The notes: generated by a model from the letters alone, not told the origin. A DNA stretch of 64,000 nucleotides from JACADW01 sp963747985 (GCA_963747985.1 CAVVHG010000010.1:1-64000), one strand, 5' to 3'; positions 29,740 to 39,625 are shown, counted from the stretch's first letter. Program-made: numbers and translations.

Positions 29740-30300
29740 ATGGCAAAGCGACTACTGAAGTCGACGCCCTGGATCGCGATATTGCTGCTCCTCGGCATAG
29801 AGATGTTTGCGGGCCCGTTCCCGCGGGCGAGTCGGGCGGCATCCGACGCGCCGATCGAACACCGGCTGCGTCTTCACCACACGCACACCGGTGAGTCAAT
29901 CGACATCGTCTACAAGCGGGGCGACACTTATGTTCCGGAAGCGGTCGCTCAGATCGAGCGTTGCCTGCGCGACCATCGCACCGGCGACGTGCATCGCTTC
30001 GATGCCCGGCTCTTCGATCTGCTTGCCGATCTGACTGCCTCGGTGGGGCGGCCGGACGCAGTAATCGAAGTGATCTGCGGTTATCGGACTTCCTGGAGCA
30101 ACGGGTTCCTTCGCAGCAAGTCGAAGGGAGTCGCCGGGCACAGTCTGCACATGCAGGCCCAGGCGGTTGACATCCGCATCCCGGGAGTCAAGACCTCGGA
30201 TCTGCGAGATGCCGCCCTGGGACTCAATCGCGGCGGCGTCGGTTACTACGCGCGCTCGGATTTCGTCCACGTGGACGTCGGCCGCGTCCGCCGCTGGTGA
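29740..30300 (+). CDS. exported DUF882/peptidase M15-like protein (YcbK type)
   Basis: A 186-aa protein with an N-terminal hydrophobic leader (residues 9-28). The mature part has the DUF882 pattern: RLRLHHTHTGESIDIVYKRG, VICGYRTSWSNGFL, the zinc-binding segment GVAGHSLHMQAQAVDI, and YYARSDFVHVDVGRVR. Relatives are D,D-carboxypeptidase-like peptidoglycan enzymes; E. coli YcbK (MepK) cleaves 3-3 crosslinks made by L,D-transpeptidases. It is convergent with an L,D-transpeptidase 27 bases away, which fits that role. Confidence 0.85.
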   Translation: MAKRLLKSTPWIAILLLLGIEMFAGPFPRASRAASDAPIEHRLRLHHTHTGESIDIVYKRGDTYVPEAVAQIERCLRDHRTGDVHRFDARLFDLLADLTASVGRPDAVIEVICGYRTSWSNGFLRSKSKGVAGHSLHMQAQAVDIRIPGVKTSDLRDAALGLNRGGVGYYARSDFVHVDVGRVRRW

Positions 30301-30326
30301 CGGGCCACAAACCAAGAATTTCAAAT

Positions 30327-32096
30327 TTAGAATTGTGCGCCCGGGTAAGGCCTGTCCGCAGCGAGCGCCCGTTCCAGCGCCACATCCAGCCCATAGAGAT
30401 CGGGGAAGAACTGCGCCTCGCCCGCCTCCAGAACCGCAGCGGTTGCGTAAAAAACGACGACGAGGGCAGGAGCGTTGACAGCAACCGGGATCGTTCTCCT
30501 CCCGCGCATGGCTGATCGGATGCGCTCCCTGTTCCACTCGGGGTTGCCTCGGAGAACCCAGGCCGCCAGCGCGGCCGGATCTGCCACGCGGATGCAGCCG
30601 TGACTGAAATCCCGGCGCGATCTGGAGAGGAGATCCTTCGCGGGCGTGCCGTGCAGATAGACGTCGAACCTGTTTGGAAAGACAAACTTGATGAGCCCGA
30701 GGGAATTGTGTGCGCCCGGGGTCTGGCGGATGGAGAGGCCACCGGCGCGAAGTCCCTTCAGCGTATCGTCCCCTACCGTACCTGAAGCCACCACTTTGCC
30801 GCTCCTGTCGATCACCTGGTAGCCGTTCCTGGCCAGGTACTCCCGGTCTTTTCGGACCTTCGGCACCAGTTCACTGGATTGAATGTATGCCGGCACGCTC
30901 CAGGACGGGCGAAAGATGAGCTGCGTCATTTCGGCCGCGACGATCGGCGTCTCGTTCTGATACGCCTTGCCCACTACTACCTTCATCGTCAACACAACCC
31001 TGCCGTCATCCTCCCAGGCCCGCAATCGGAACTCCGGCAGGTTGACCAGTATGATTGGGCGTGCCGGCTCGCGCGGGATCCATCGCCACCGCTCCAGTGA
31101 GAGCTGAAGCTGTTCAACTCGCCGGCTCAACGGCGTGTTGAGTTGTTCCAGCGTGGACTGGCCAAGCCTCCCGTCAGCGTCCAGGCCGTGCCGGCGCTGG
31201 AATCGCTTCACCGCGTCGACCAGGCGGCCATCATAGACCGTCGAACGAGCGGGGGGCCTGTCGCGGGCAGGGAGATCGCCGACGAGGCTCAGGAGGCGGA
31301 CCAACCGCGGCACGCCTGCGTAGTGATCACCTCTTTCGACCGGGGCCCGCGGCACGGGGAGTCGTTCCCGGTCGTCCTCCCGCGCCAGGCGGATGTATCG
31401 CACGAGGGCTTTTTGCGCAAGTCTGTATCCGGGGAACGGCGGCTCGATCGACTCGATGGCTGCCCCGACATCCGGCGCATCGACGAAGCGCTCCCTCAGC
31501 ACCTGCGCAAGGTCGGCATGGGCAGGCCCTGGGTCGAAGCCGGGATGAAGATATCGCGGGTTCACCCTTCCAAGGTGCAGGTCGGAAACCAATCGCATCA
31601 ACGATACCGAGACGGCCAGATCGAACCTGATCGGGTCCACCCGGGGTTGTCCCTGGTTGGACTCCCCCAGCCTTGCGACACGATCAGCCCACCGGGGTCC
31701 ATCGTAGTCTTCGGCATTCAGGCCCTTGTCGGCAGCGTTGCGAAAGGCCTCGATTGCTTCAAGTGCCTGACGTGTCGGCCGTCCGTCCCTAAGCCAGGCG
31801 GGGGCGTATCCGGTCGGCTCGTAGAGACTAGTCAGCTGGGATCGCAAATCGCCGATTCCCGGCCAGCGCAACTCGGAAAGATAGCCGGACTCGATAAGCG
31901 TTGCGAGGGCCGACGGGTTGCCACCCGGCTGTTGGCGGGACGAGGCTCCCAGGAGAGGAACGAGCGACGCTGTGCTTTCCCCATGGACTGGAGATTCCCG
32001 TCGCTCGATGAGGCCCGCCCCGAAGAGAAGAAGGAGGGTGCAGACACCCATCCACAGCCGTCGCGGGCTCAGGGCGCACCTCCTGCTTGCTCTCAC
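30327..32096 (-). CDS. L,D-transpeptidase (YcbB/LdtD type)
   Basis: A 589-aa periplasmic enzyme that makes 3-3 crosslinks in peptidoglycan. After an N-terminal anchor (RRLWMGVCTLLLLFGAG) come a scaffold domain, a peptidoglycan-binding domain (DAVKRFQRRHGLDADGRLGQ), and a YkuD catalytic domain. The last has YLHGTPAKDLLSRS and the SHGCIRV signature with catalytic Cys501. GTG 32096 has a perfect gggaggt five bases before it, so I prefer it to upstream TTG 32141. The hydrolase next to it could remove the bonds it makes. Confidence 0.92.
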   Translation of the reverse strand: MRASRRCALSPRRLWMGVCTLLLLFGAGLIERRESPVHGESTASLVPLLGASSRQQPGGNPSALATLIESGYLSELRWPGIGDLRSQLTSLYEPTGYAPAWLRDGRPTRQALEAIEAFRNAADKGLNAEDYDGPRWADRVARLGESNQGQPRVDPIRFDLAVSVSLMRLVSDLHLGRVNPRYLHPGFDPGPAHADLAQVLRERFVDAPDVGAAIESIEPPFPGYRLAQKALVRYIRLAREDDRERLPVPRAPVERGDHYAGVPRLVRLLSLVGDLPARDRPPARSTVYDGRLVDAVKRFQRRHGLDADGRLGQSTLEQLNTPLSRRVEQLQLSLERWRWIPREPARPIILVNLPEFRLRAWEDDGRVVLTMKVVVGKAYQNETPIVAAEMTQLIFRPSWSVPAYIQSSELVPKVRKDREYLARNGYQVIDRSGKVVASGTVGDDTLKGLRAGGLSIRQTPGAHNSLGLIKFVFPNRFDVYLHGTPAKDLLSRSRRDFSHGCIRVADPAALAAWVLRGNPEWNRERIRSAMRGRRTIPVAVNAPALVVVFYATAAVLEAGEAQFFPDLYGLDVALERALAADRPYPGAQF

Positions 32097-32554
32097 TATT
32101 ACCTCCCGGCTGAGATTAGCCGATGGTGACGGTCCCTGCAAGCCGATGTGTCCGTGACGACTGTGTGGGTCGGCGCCGCCGGCGCGGACATCGCGCTCCG
32201 ACGCAGCGCACCCACCACGGGAATGCCTGACGACAGATGTCTGGTTACTGGAAGGAAAGCCGGGAGTGTTCAGACGCCGTCAACCACGCCTCTGATACGT
32301 GGCGTCGGGCTGTCCCGCGCACTGAAGACAATGTCGGGATCGGAATCGGCATCGGCTGAGAGCCGATCCTGATGCCAGGGTTTGCCGGCTGCTCATGCAT
32401 TCGAATGCAGATCCCGATTGCACTCCCGATGCCGACCCGGACATCGAAGGTTCTTCACGCCCGGGCGAGAGCTCTAGCCCTCGCGCCGGCCGGCGAGAGT
32501 GGCCATCACTGCCAGCAGAGAGTAGCCCCCGCCGAGGGCTGCGTTCTGCCTGAC
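32097..32554. other. spacer without a recognisable gene
   Basis: The sequence is rich in cgatcc/gatgccga-like words around 32330-32460, a loose low-complexity pattern with no clear unit length. Overlapping frames are arginine/serine-rich shadows. No promoter was evident. Confidence 0.45.
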
Positions 32555-32869
32555 TCAACCAGGGGAGGAGCAGGGAATCACGCCGGACCAGATGCCCGCG
32601 GCCAGGGCGACAACGAAGACGACCGCAGCCGCAGCACCCGCCACGGCGGCGGCACGTTGTCTCTTACCGAGCAGGAACAGCCATGAGCCGGCAGCGAGGA
32701 GCGTAAGACCCGCCGACAGAAAGATCGCGTCGCAGAGCTTAAGCATGGAGGCAAGATTGGGCCAGTGCCGGACCCCGTTGGTGGCGCTGGCCCAAATCCC
32801 GATCAGGCCCGCTGCGATCAAGCAGAAAGCGAGGGGGACATTCTTCATTTTCGCAGTCGTCGAATCCAT
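32555..32869 (-). CDS. small integral membrane protein
   Basis: A 104-aa protein with three predicted hydrophobic helices (VPLAFCLIAAGLIGIWASA, CDAIFLSAGLTLLAAGSWLF and an Ala/Val-rich third). A basic loop KRQRAA separates the last two. I do not recognise a family. The start is uncertain: ATG 32869 or 32848, neither with a strong ribosome site. It lies downstream of the secreted protein gene at 32972 on the same strand. Confidence 0.5.
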   Translation of the reverse strand: MDSTTAKMKNVPLAFCLIAAGLIGIWASATNGVRHWPNLASMLKLCDAIFLSAGLTLLAAGSWLFLLGKRQRAAAVAGAAAAVVFVVALAAGIWSGVIPCSSPG

Positions 32870-32971
32870 TTCGGGCAGTTCACGATCTGCTCTGCGTCTT
32901 CGGCTGTTGCCTGGTCTCTGCGGGCGCATCAAGACCTGCGAGCTTCACAGTTCGCTCGGCGCAATGCGCCT

Positions 32972-34063
32972 TCAGTTAATAGCCGACAAAGTCAACGTAC
33001 CCGTCCCCGCCAGGATATGGCTGGGCAGGAACCAGCCGGTCGCGGTGCCTTGTTGTGTCGCCTGCGTCAGCGAGTACGGATTGACAAGCAAATAGGTCAG
33101 GATCTGGTTGTCGGACGTGGCACTTCCGGTTGTAATGACCTGGAGCGCGCCGTCGATGAGGCTGCCGGTCACAGTTATTGTGTCCACATTCTGCTCAGGC
33201 ACTCCGCCGACCGTCAAGGCGCGAAGAAATCCCTGCGCGAATTGGCCGTCGAACCACAGGCTGATCTCACCGCTATACGTAAGTCCCGCAAGCGTTCCCG
33301 TGAAGTTGTAGGCCTTCACCGCGGGCAGCATGGGGAGCGAGGAGAGCTGACCGTCGATGTCCGTGAGAATCGTTCCGAGAATGGGGAGGTTGGATTGTAT
33401 CTCCAGCCGCCCTTTGGTCAACTGCAGGCTCGGAAAGAGCTGCCGCAGGTACACGGCCTTGTGCTCTAAGGAGGAGAGCGGCTGGTCGAGAGTACCCACC
33501 CTCGCGTTCGTGTCGGAGAAGACGGACAGCTTCGCCGTCACTGCTGTCGCGTTGAAGTTTGCCAGGGCCATGGCGAGAGGGAAGAAATCGTCAAACGGGA
33601 TTGCGGTGATATAAAACCCATTGCATGGTTGGACTCCGACGCTGTCGACCAGAACCCCGCCAGAACTGACGTAATAGGTGAGAGTGCCCTCCAGGAAACT
33701 GCGCATGTCCAGATTGTCGGCCACGATGACGGCATATCCTGCTTGTGTTCCTCCGGCCTGCGTAATCTGGAAAGTGGCGCTTGCGCCGCTGTTGAGGACG
33801 ATGTTCAGCTTGCCGCCAACGATCTGAGTGCCGTTGACGAGCGGGCTCCACGGTAGTCCCGCCTGTGCCTGTCCCGATTGGAATAGATTCAGAACCCCGG
33901 TGTAGGTGTCCGGGCCACGGTTGGTGATGTTGAGCCATGTTTCGTACCCGCCGCCCGCCGCAACCTGGGCAAACGCCAGATCTTTCTTCGTGTAAAGGTT
34001 CTGTGCACTCGCTGTGAGGGGAAACAGCACGAGCAAGAGTGTTAGGGAGCTTATCTTCTTCAT
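32972..34063 (-). CDS. exported hypothetical beta-rich protein
   Basis: A 363-aa protein with a clear Sec leader (MKKISSLTLLLVLFPLTASA) and a perfect aggaggt before ATG 34063. The mature part is strand-rich and repetitive in style: GGGYETWLNITNRGPDTYTG, FQSGQAQAGLPWSPL, FNATAVTAKLSVFSDT. This is typical of extracellular Ig-like or adhesin-like proteins of Acidobacteriota. No catalytic motif is visible. It is divergent from ileS with about 200 bases between. Confidence 0.75.
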   Translation of the reverse strand: MKKISSLTLLLVLFPLTASAQNLYTKKDLAFAQVAAGGGYETWLNITNRGPDTYTGVLNLFQSGQAQAGLPWSPLVNGTQIVGGKLNIVLNSGASATFQITQAGGTQAGYAVIVADNLDMRSFLEGTLTYYVSSGGVLVDSVGVQPCNGFYITAIPFDDFFPLAMALANFNATAVTAKLSVFSDTNARVGTLDQPLSSLEHKAVYLRQLFPSLQLTKGRLEIQSNLPILGTILTDIDGQLSSLPMLPAVKAYNFTGTLAGLTYSGEISLWFDGQFAQGFLRALTVGGVPEQNVDTITVTGSLIDGALQVITTGSATSDNQILTYLLVNPYSLTQATQQGTATGWFLPSHILAGTGTLTLSAIN

Positions 34064-34234
34064 GGGACCTCCTGAGCGAGAAGTCGGCTCGCATCGTAAA
34101 GTTGAGTTGAGGGTGCAAACAGTGTAGAGCAGCGATAGCGATGGAGTCAACTCGAGGGAAAAGTAGAGGCGCTTCGCCGAAGCGCGCAATGGCCGCGCTG
34201 GCGATGCGGTCCCGCCTCGCTCTCTTTTGACCAT

Positions 34235-34262
34235 TTGATTCCGGCGATTTTCGGGGCACAAT
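34235..34262 (+). promoter_or_regulatory. candidate promoter of ileS, implying a leaderless transcript
   Basis: ttgatt (34235-34240), 16 bases, then cacaat (34257-34262). The start site would fall at about 34269-34271, on or next to the ATG at 34271. The gene also lacks a Shine-Dalgarno site, which agrees with a leaderless mRNA. Confidence 0.35.
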
Positions 34263-34270
34263 ATGCGGCT

Positions 34271-37200
34271 ATGTTTCGCCAAATTAACGGTCAAGTTTCT
34301 TTCCCGCGTCTCGAGGAAGAGGTCATCCGCTTCTGGAAGGAGCGGGAAATATTCGAGAAGTCTCTGGCGGCCCGGCAAGAATCTCCGGCTTTTGTGTTCT
34401 ATGAAGGCCCGCCCACTGCCAACGGCCTCCCTCATCCCGGGCATTGCCTGACACGCGCCATCAAGGACCTCTTTCCGCGCTATCGTACGATGCGCGGGTT
34501 CCGGTGTTATAGGAAGGCCGGCTGGGACACGCACGGCCTGCCCGTCGAGGTCGAGGTCTGCAAGGAACTCGGCATCCACGCAAAGGACGAGATTGAGTCC
34601 TACGGCGTTGAACCCTTCATCCGCAAGTGCCTGGAAAGCGTCTTTCGTTACACCGAACAATGGGAACAGCTCACCGAGCGCCTCGGTTTCTGGATCCACC
34701 TGGAAGAGGCCTACGTCACCTATCACCAGACCTACGTGGAGAGCGTCTGGTGGGCGCTGAAGAACCTCTTCGACCGCGGGCTCCTCTACCAGGGCCACAA
34801 GATAGTCTGGTGGTGGGCGCAGGGCGGGACGGCTCTCTCGTCGGGAGAAGTCGGTCAAGGCTATCGTGAGGTTGCCGATCCCAGTGTGTATGTCCGGTTT
34901 CCACTGGCGGACGAGCCGGCAACCGACCTGCTCGTGTGGACGACCACTCCCTGGACCCTGCCCAGCAACCAGTTCGCTGCCGTAAAACCCGATCTGGATT
35001 ACTCGACCGTGCAGGTGGAGGGGGAATCCCGGCGCCTGATACTTGCTTCGGCCCTTGTGGAAACCATCGCACACAAGATCAACAGAAAGCTCACCGTACT
35101 CTCGATCGTTAAAGGAGACGCGCTCGTCGGCAGACGGTATCGTCCCCCCTTCGACTACTACTACAAAGAGCAAGGCGAGAAACAGGGCCGTCTGCGGGAC
35201 GGCGGACGGCTGCACATCGGCTGGCGTGTCGTGCCGGGCGATTTCGTGACCACCGAGAGCGGCAGCGGCATCGTGCACCAGGCGCCGGCATTCGGCGAGG
35301 TCGATTACGAAATCCTGCTTTCGGAGCAGGCTCGATTCGTCGAGGGTGAAGGCCCGCCGCTCATCTGTGCTGTAGGGCCGGACGGGAAATTCACCGCCGA
35401 AGCTCCGGACTACGCGGGACGTTGGGTCAAGGACGCCGACCGCGACATCACGCGCAGAATGCGGGCTGACGGCGTCCTGCTTTACCAGGAACAGTATATC
35501 CACGACTATCCGTTCTGCTGGCGGGCCGAGGAGGATCCGCTGATCCAGTACCCGCGCAGGAGCTGGTTCATTCGCACGACGCGCTTCCGTGACAGGATGC
35601 TGGCGAACAACCGGCGGGTCAACTGGCTGCCGGAACACATCCGCGATGGCCGGTTCGGCAACTTCCTGGAGACGAACGTCGACTGGGCGCTGTCCCGGGA
35701 GCGATTCTGGGGCACGCCGCTGCCCATCTGGGTCTGCGAGGAGACCGGGTACATGGAGGCCGTCGGGAGCTACGAGGAGCTTCTGGCCAAGCCCGGCGTC
35801 GACGGAACCGGGGTATGGGACAACGCGAAAAAAGACGATCCCAGCCTGTCGGACCATCTGAAGGTCCACAAACCGTACATAGATTCCGTCACCTATGACT
35901 CTCCAAAATCACCGGGCAAGCGCATGCGAAGGGTGCCGGACGTGATCGATTGCTGGTTCGACTCCGGTGCGATGCCGTTTGCCCAGTGGGGCTACCCGCA
36001 CAGATCGGATTCGCGTGATCGCATCTCAGACCAGTTCCCGGCCGACTTCATCAGCGAGGCCCTCGACCAAACCCGTGGCTGGTTCTACAGCCTGCTGGCG
36101 ATAAGCACGCTCTTGTTCAGCGACGAAAGCGCAGATGTACCCCGTGACGGGATCGTGGACTGGCTCCAGACCACGAATCCGGGCATGCCGTACCCGCATC
36201 CTTTCCGCACATGCGTCGTGCTGGGGTTGATCCAGGTCGAGGTCTGGGTCTGCGACGGGTGCGGCAAGCGGCACCTGTCTGAAGTCTCGCGATGCGAGGA
36301 CTGCGGCGGACAGGCGTCGCGCAAGATCGAGAAGATGTCCAAGAGCAAGCGGAACTATCGGGAGCCTCAGGAAATCTTCGACATGTACGGCGCCGACGCC
36401 CTTCGCTGGTACTTCTTCGCGAACCAGCCTCCCTGGAACTCGATCCTTTTCAGCGAAAGGACGATCAAGGAGAGCATCCCCGAGTTCCTCCTGCGCCTGT
36501 GGAACGTCTACAGCTTCTTCGTGATTTACGCGAACATCGACGGCTTCGATCCGGGAGCTGCAATACCGGGCGCGCCGCATCAGCTGGACCCGACTGTGCT
36601 CGCGACCGCACCGGGCTACCGCCGCATCGCCGACCGGGGCGAGCTGGACCGGTGGATCCTGAGCGAGCTGAACGTCACCGCCGCGGCTGTTGTCGAGGCG
36701 ATGGATTCCTACAACAACTTCATCGCCTGCCAGCGCCTGACCGCGTTCGTGGACGCGCTTTCGAACTGGTATGTCCGGCGCAGCCGGAACCGTTTCTGGA
36801 GCGGCGACCAGTCGGCCGACAAGTCCGACGCCTACTGGACGCTTTACGAGTGTTTGTTGACAACCGCCAAGCTCATCGCTCCGTTTGTGCCTTTCCTGGC
36901 AGAAAACATATGGCAGAACCTGGCGGTCGCTGAGGCTTCGTCGCGCGGCGGCGCCACGGAAAGCGTTCATTTGTGTGACTACCCGGCGGGCGATCCCGCG
37001 GCAGTGGACAAAGACCTGTCCCGCCGCATGAACCTGGTCCGCGAAATCGTTTCGCTGGGACGCAGCGCGCGCATGGCGGCACGCCAGAAGGTTCGCCAGC
37101 CGTTGTCGCTGGTCGAGGTGATCCTTGTCGACGCCGCCGACCAGCCGTGGCTCGAGGAGCACGCTGCACTGATCGCGGACGAACTGAACGTCAAGCGGGT

Positions 37201-37795
37201 GGAGTTCACCCGGCAGGCCGATCAGTACATCATCTACACCGTGCTGCCGGACCTGAAGCGGCTCGGGCCGCGGCTGGGGCGCCGGCTGCCGGCGCTGCGG
37301 AAGCTGCTCCCCGAGAAGGACCCGGCGGCATTGCTGAGAGAGCTGGAGGCTGAAGGCAAGGTTGTTGTTGCGGTTGAGGGCGCGCCGGTCGTGCTCGACT
37401 CGGAGGACCTTCAGGTCCGCCTGCAGGCCAGGGAAGGCTGGACCGCGGCCCAGGGGCGTTCTGCGGTGGTCGTACTTTCGACGGGATTGACACCGGCACT
37501 GATCGCCGAGGGATACGCCCGCGAGGTGGTGCACGTCATACAGAACAGCCGCAAGGAGATGAACTGCCGGTACACGGACAGGATCAACGTCGTGGCGATC
37601 ACGCCTTCATCCGGCCTGCACGCGGCGCTCGAGGGATTCAAGGACTACGTGGAGCGGGAAACCCTGACGCAGGACCTGCAATTGATCCATGCGCCGGCGG
37701 GAGCACCAGAAGATCAGGTCGCTGCCGGGGCAACTCGCTTCGAAACCTCGGTGGACGGAGACCCGCTGGTCCTCTGCATCCGAGTGAGTCAGTAG
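34271..37795 (+). CDS. ileS: isoleucyl-tRNA synthetase
   Basis: A 1174-aa class I synthetase that charges tRNA-Ile. The HIGH-type signature is LPHPGHCL near residue 54, KMSKS begins at residue 688, and GWDTHGLPVEVEV and FWGTPLPIWVCEETG are the usual connecting blocks. A CDGCGKRH...CEDCGG cluster is inserted just before KMSKS. The length and the C-terminal region resemble the eukaryote-like, mupirocin-tolerant IleS2 group rather than the classic bacterial form. ATG 34271 matches family starts; there is no ribosome site. Confidence 0.95.
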   Translation: MFRQINGQVSFPRLEEEVIRFWKEREIFEKSLAARQESPAFVFYEGPPTANGLPHPGHCLTRAIKDLFPRYRTMRGFRCYRKAGWDTHGLPVEVEVCKELGIHAKDEIESYGVEPFIRKCLESVFRYTEQWEQLTERLGFWIHLEEAYVTYHQTYVESVWWALKNLFDRGLLYQGHKIVWWWAQGGTALSSGEVGQGYREVADPSVYVRFPLADEPATDLLVWTTTPWTLPSNQFAAVKPDLDYSTVQVEGESRRLILASALVETIAHKINRKLTVLSIVKGDALVGRRYRPPFDYYYKEQGEKQGRLRDGGRLHIGWRVVPGDFVTTESGSGIVHQAPAFGEVDYEILLSEQARFVEGEGPPLICAVGPDGKFTAEAPDYAGRWVKDADRDITRRMRADGVLLYQEQYIHDYPFCWRAEEDPLIQYPRRSWFIRTTRFRDRMLANNRRVNWLPEHIRDGRFGNFLETNVDWALSRERFWGTPLPIWVCEETGYMEAVGSYEELLAKPGVDGTGVWDNAKKDDPSLSDHLKVHKPYIDSVTYDSPKSPGKRMRRVPDVIDCWFDSGAMPFAQWGYPHRSDSRDRISDQFPADFISEALDQTRGWFYSLLAISTLLFSDESADVPRDGIVDWLQTTNPGMPYPHPFRTCVVLGLIQVEVWVCDGCGKRHLSEVSRCEDCGGQASRKIEKMSKSKRNYREPQEIFDMYGADALRWYFFANQPPWNSILFSERTIKESIPEFLLRLWNVYSFFVIYANIDGFDPGAAIPGAPHQLDPTVLATAPGYRRIADRGELDRWILSELNVTAAAVVEAMDSYNNFIACQRLTAFVDALSNWYVRRSRNRFWSGDQSADKSDAYWTLYECLLTTAKLIAPFVPFLAENIWQNLAVAEASSRGGATESVHLCDYPAGDPAAVDKDLSRRMNLVREIVSLGRSARMAARQKVRQPLSLVEVILVDAADQPWLEEHAALIADELNVKRVEFTRQADQYIIYTVLPDLKRLGPRLGRRLPALRKLLPEKDPAALLRELEAEGKVVVAVEGAPVVLDSEDLQVRLQAREGWTAAQGRSAVVVLSTGLTPALIAEGYAREVVHVIQNSRKEMNCRYTDRINVVAITPSSGLHAALEGFKDYVERETLTQDLQLIHAPAGAPEDQVAAGATRFETSVDGDPLVLCIRVSQ

Positions 37796-37818
37796 GTCCA
37801 CGGCGCAGGACCGAGTGC

Positions 37819-37860
37819 GGCGGCTTTTCAAGCCGCCGGGGCGGGTTGAAAAGCCGCCCC
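37819..37860. terminator. double hairpin between convergent genes
   Basis: ggcggctt-ttc-aagccgcc (37819-37837) is a perfect 8-bp stem. It is followed directly by ggggcgg ... ccgcccc (37838-37860). The position between the ends of ileS and the deacetylase-like gene suits a two-way terminator. The two hairpins share words and belong to the repeat style seen elsewhere in the window. There is no T-run. Confidence 0.5.
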
Positions 37861-37884
37861 ACATGATTCCCGTATGAGTTGGGT

Positions 37885-39402
37885 TTAACGCTTGAGGATC
37901 GCAGGTTTCAGCGTCCAGGCCTGGAGGCGTCCCAGCTCCATGATGGCCGGGGAGTGAAAATCCTCGGGGAAGATCACCCAGCCCCACAGTCCCGGCGAGT
38001 CTTTCGCGACATATTTCTCCGCTGCCAGCGTGCCGCTGATCATCCGCACGTCAGCCGGTGCCCGGCCGGTCCGCGCAAGTTCTTCTACGACACTGGCGAG
38101 TGTTGCCAGGTACGTTTCGGGCGATATCGAGCAGGCTCCGATCCACACTTCGCTCGGCACCTGCAGCCGGCTTCGGCAGTATCCCGTGACGTCGGCGATT
38201 GTCTCCGAGAAAGCCGCCCACGGTATCGTGGCAGGCGGAGCTCCGCGACCCGGTGCTGCGAAGGTCCGGGCCGGGCCGTCGAGGGCGTCGATCATGACCG
38301 ACTCGGGCAGCGCACCGACTTTCAGGAAGTTCGCGGCTGCCCCGTTCAAGAGCGAAAGCACGTCGGCAGCGGAGACCGCCACCTCTCCGATGCGCTGAAA
38401 CGTGATGCCGGAACCTACTCCCTGCGCCAGCCTCGCGATCTCGGCGAGGGTGAACCGGCGTCCCACGGCGCCGTCCGCGTACAGCTGTTTCAGATCGGCG
38501 GCCGTTGCGAACCGGACCCCGGGCTGATCCCTGACGAAGCGTATGTACTGCTCAAAATCCGAGAAGCCCTTCTCGATCTGTGCCGCCGGTTTGGTGGGGG
38601 GCGCCTTCCATTCGCTTCGCGGCGGGTTGTTCCCGTGACTGAAATTCACAGCGTCCCAGAACTGCGCGTGAACGAACTCGCAAGGGTGGTAGTAAATGCT
38701 GATCGTCCCACCGCCCTTGGTGCGGAGCGTCTCAGAGGCCTTTTGAAACTGATCCCGGGCACGGGCCAGGTTGTCGGGCCCGTCGAGCTCCATCCGTGTG
38801 ACTGCTGAACCGAGGTTGAACACGTTCAGCATCCCGCCGTAGTAGAAAGGCTGGTCATCGAGTCCGACGTGGTCGGCCTCGTCCAGGTACATCCTGATGC
38901 CGAGTACCCGCAACGCAGGATACGCCTGCGGGGCCCATGCGCCGCCGGGCTGCCCGTAGCAGACGGGCGTGACTCCGAAGATGCGTTTGACGTCGGCGGC
39001 TCCGGACTTTTCGCGTCGCAGAAACTCGGCGACCCCATCGTCCCAGCCGGCATTCTGCAGGTACACGGAGACGGTCGGCGGACGGCTGTGCCAGTCCGTG
39101 TGATAGCCGATGTCGTGCTTCTGGAGCGCTGCAATCACATCCTTGCGCCCGCGCTGTTCGAGGACGCGCGCCTTTTCGCCCACCATCTTGAACGTCCCCT
39201 TTACTCCCAGGCTGGTGAGCGTCTCAGCCAGCCGTTTCGCGGCGTCGTCGCTCTGCGGAAGGACATAGTCTTCGGTATCGAACCAGAGCGTGACGTACAC
39301 GGGCGGGCTTGCGGATTGAGCGCGCAAAGGCTGAGAGAGTGTGCAACACAACGCGACTATTGCCAGCAACCACGCTCCTGATTTCAACCATCGGCTCGTC
39401 AT
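37885..39402 (-). CDS. exported polysaccharide deacetylase-like protein
   Basis: A 505-aa protein with a Sec leader (ends near ALCCTLSQPLRAQS) and a ribosome site aggagg before ATG 39402. The N-terminal domain is NodB-like: VYVTLWFDTEDYVLP carries the first metal aspartates, TFKMVGEKARVLEQRG follows, and DIGYHTDWHSRPPT holds the HxxxH-like metal histidines. The C-terminal half is a separate domain of unknown function. It may de-N-acetylate an extracellular glycan. It is monocistronic. Confidence 0.75.
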   Translation of the reverse strand: MTSRWLKSGAWLLAIVALCCTLSQPLRAQSASPPVYVTLWFDTEDYVLPQSDDAAKRLAETLTSLGVKGTFKMVGEKARVLEQRGRKDVIAALQKHDIGYHTDWHSRPPTVSVYLQNAGWDDGVAEFLRREKSGAADVKRIFGVTPVCYGQPGGAWAPQAYPALRVLGIRMYLDEADHVGLDDQPFYYGGMLNVFNLGSAVTRMELDGPDNLARARDQFQKASETLRTKGGGTISIYYHPCEFVHAQFWDAVNFSHGNNPPRSEWKAPPTKPAAQIEKGFSDFEQYIRFVRDQPGVRFATAADLKQLYADGAVGRRFTLAEIARLAQGVGSGITFQRIGEVAVSAADVLSLLNGAAANFLKVGALPESVMIDALDGPARTFAAPGRGAPPATIPWAAFSETIADVTGYCRSRLQVPSEVWIGACSISPETYLATLASVVEELARTGRAPADVRMISGTLAAEKYVAKDSPGLWGWVIFPEDFHSPAIMELGRLQAWTLKPAILKR

Positions 39403-39539
39403 CTTCCGGCTCCTCCTGAGCAGCTGCGGATGCAGCGGGTGTGATTATTACTATCTGCCGCATCCACCTGCAAACCTATTTGCATGCACCCCTGAGGTTC
39501 AGAGTTCTCCGGTCTGTCGGGGCTGTGCGACGCCGCAAG

Positions 39540-39625
39540 ATCAGCGCCCTGCATGGGCGCCGCAGAAGAGCCCAGGGCGCAAGCCCTGGGGACAGGGGAA
39601 GCTCAAAAACCGGACCCTGCAAGGG
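39540..39625. repeat. short hairpin array
   Basis: The spacer between the deacetylase-like gene and the kinase stub holds cccagggc-gcaa-gccctggg near 39570-39590 and accctgcaagggtgg near 39615. The style matches the larger arrays at 43611-43829 and in the foldback element. The rest of 39403-39656 shows no gene. Confidence 0.5.

Noticed and set aside
32280..32558. Minus-strand 92-codon frame
   Set aside because: Ser/Arg-rich translation of a low-complexity stretch, with no ribosome site or family pattern.
32972..35869. A 965-codon minus-strand frame
   Set aside because: Its first two thirds are antisense to ileS and carry no family signal; only the part from ATG 34063, with its own leader and ribosome site, is a gene.
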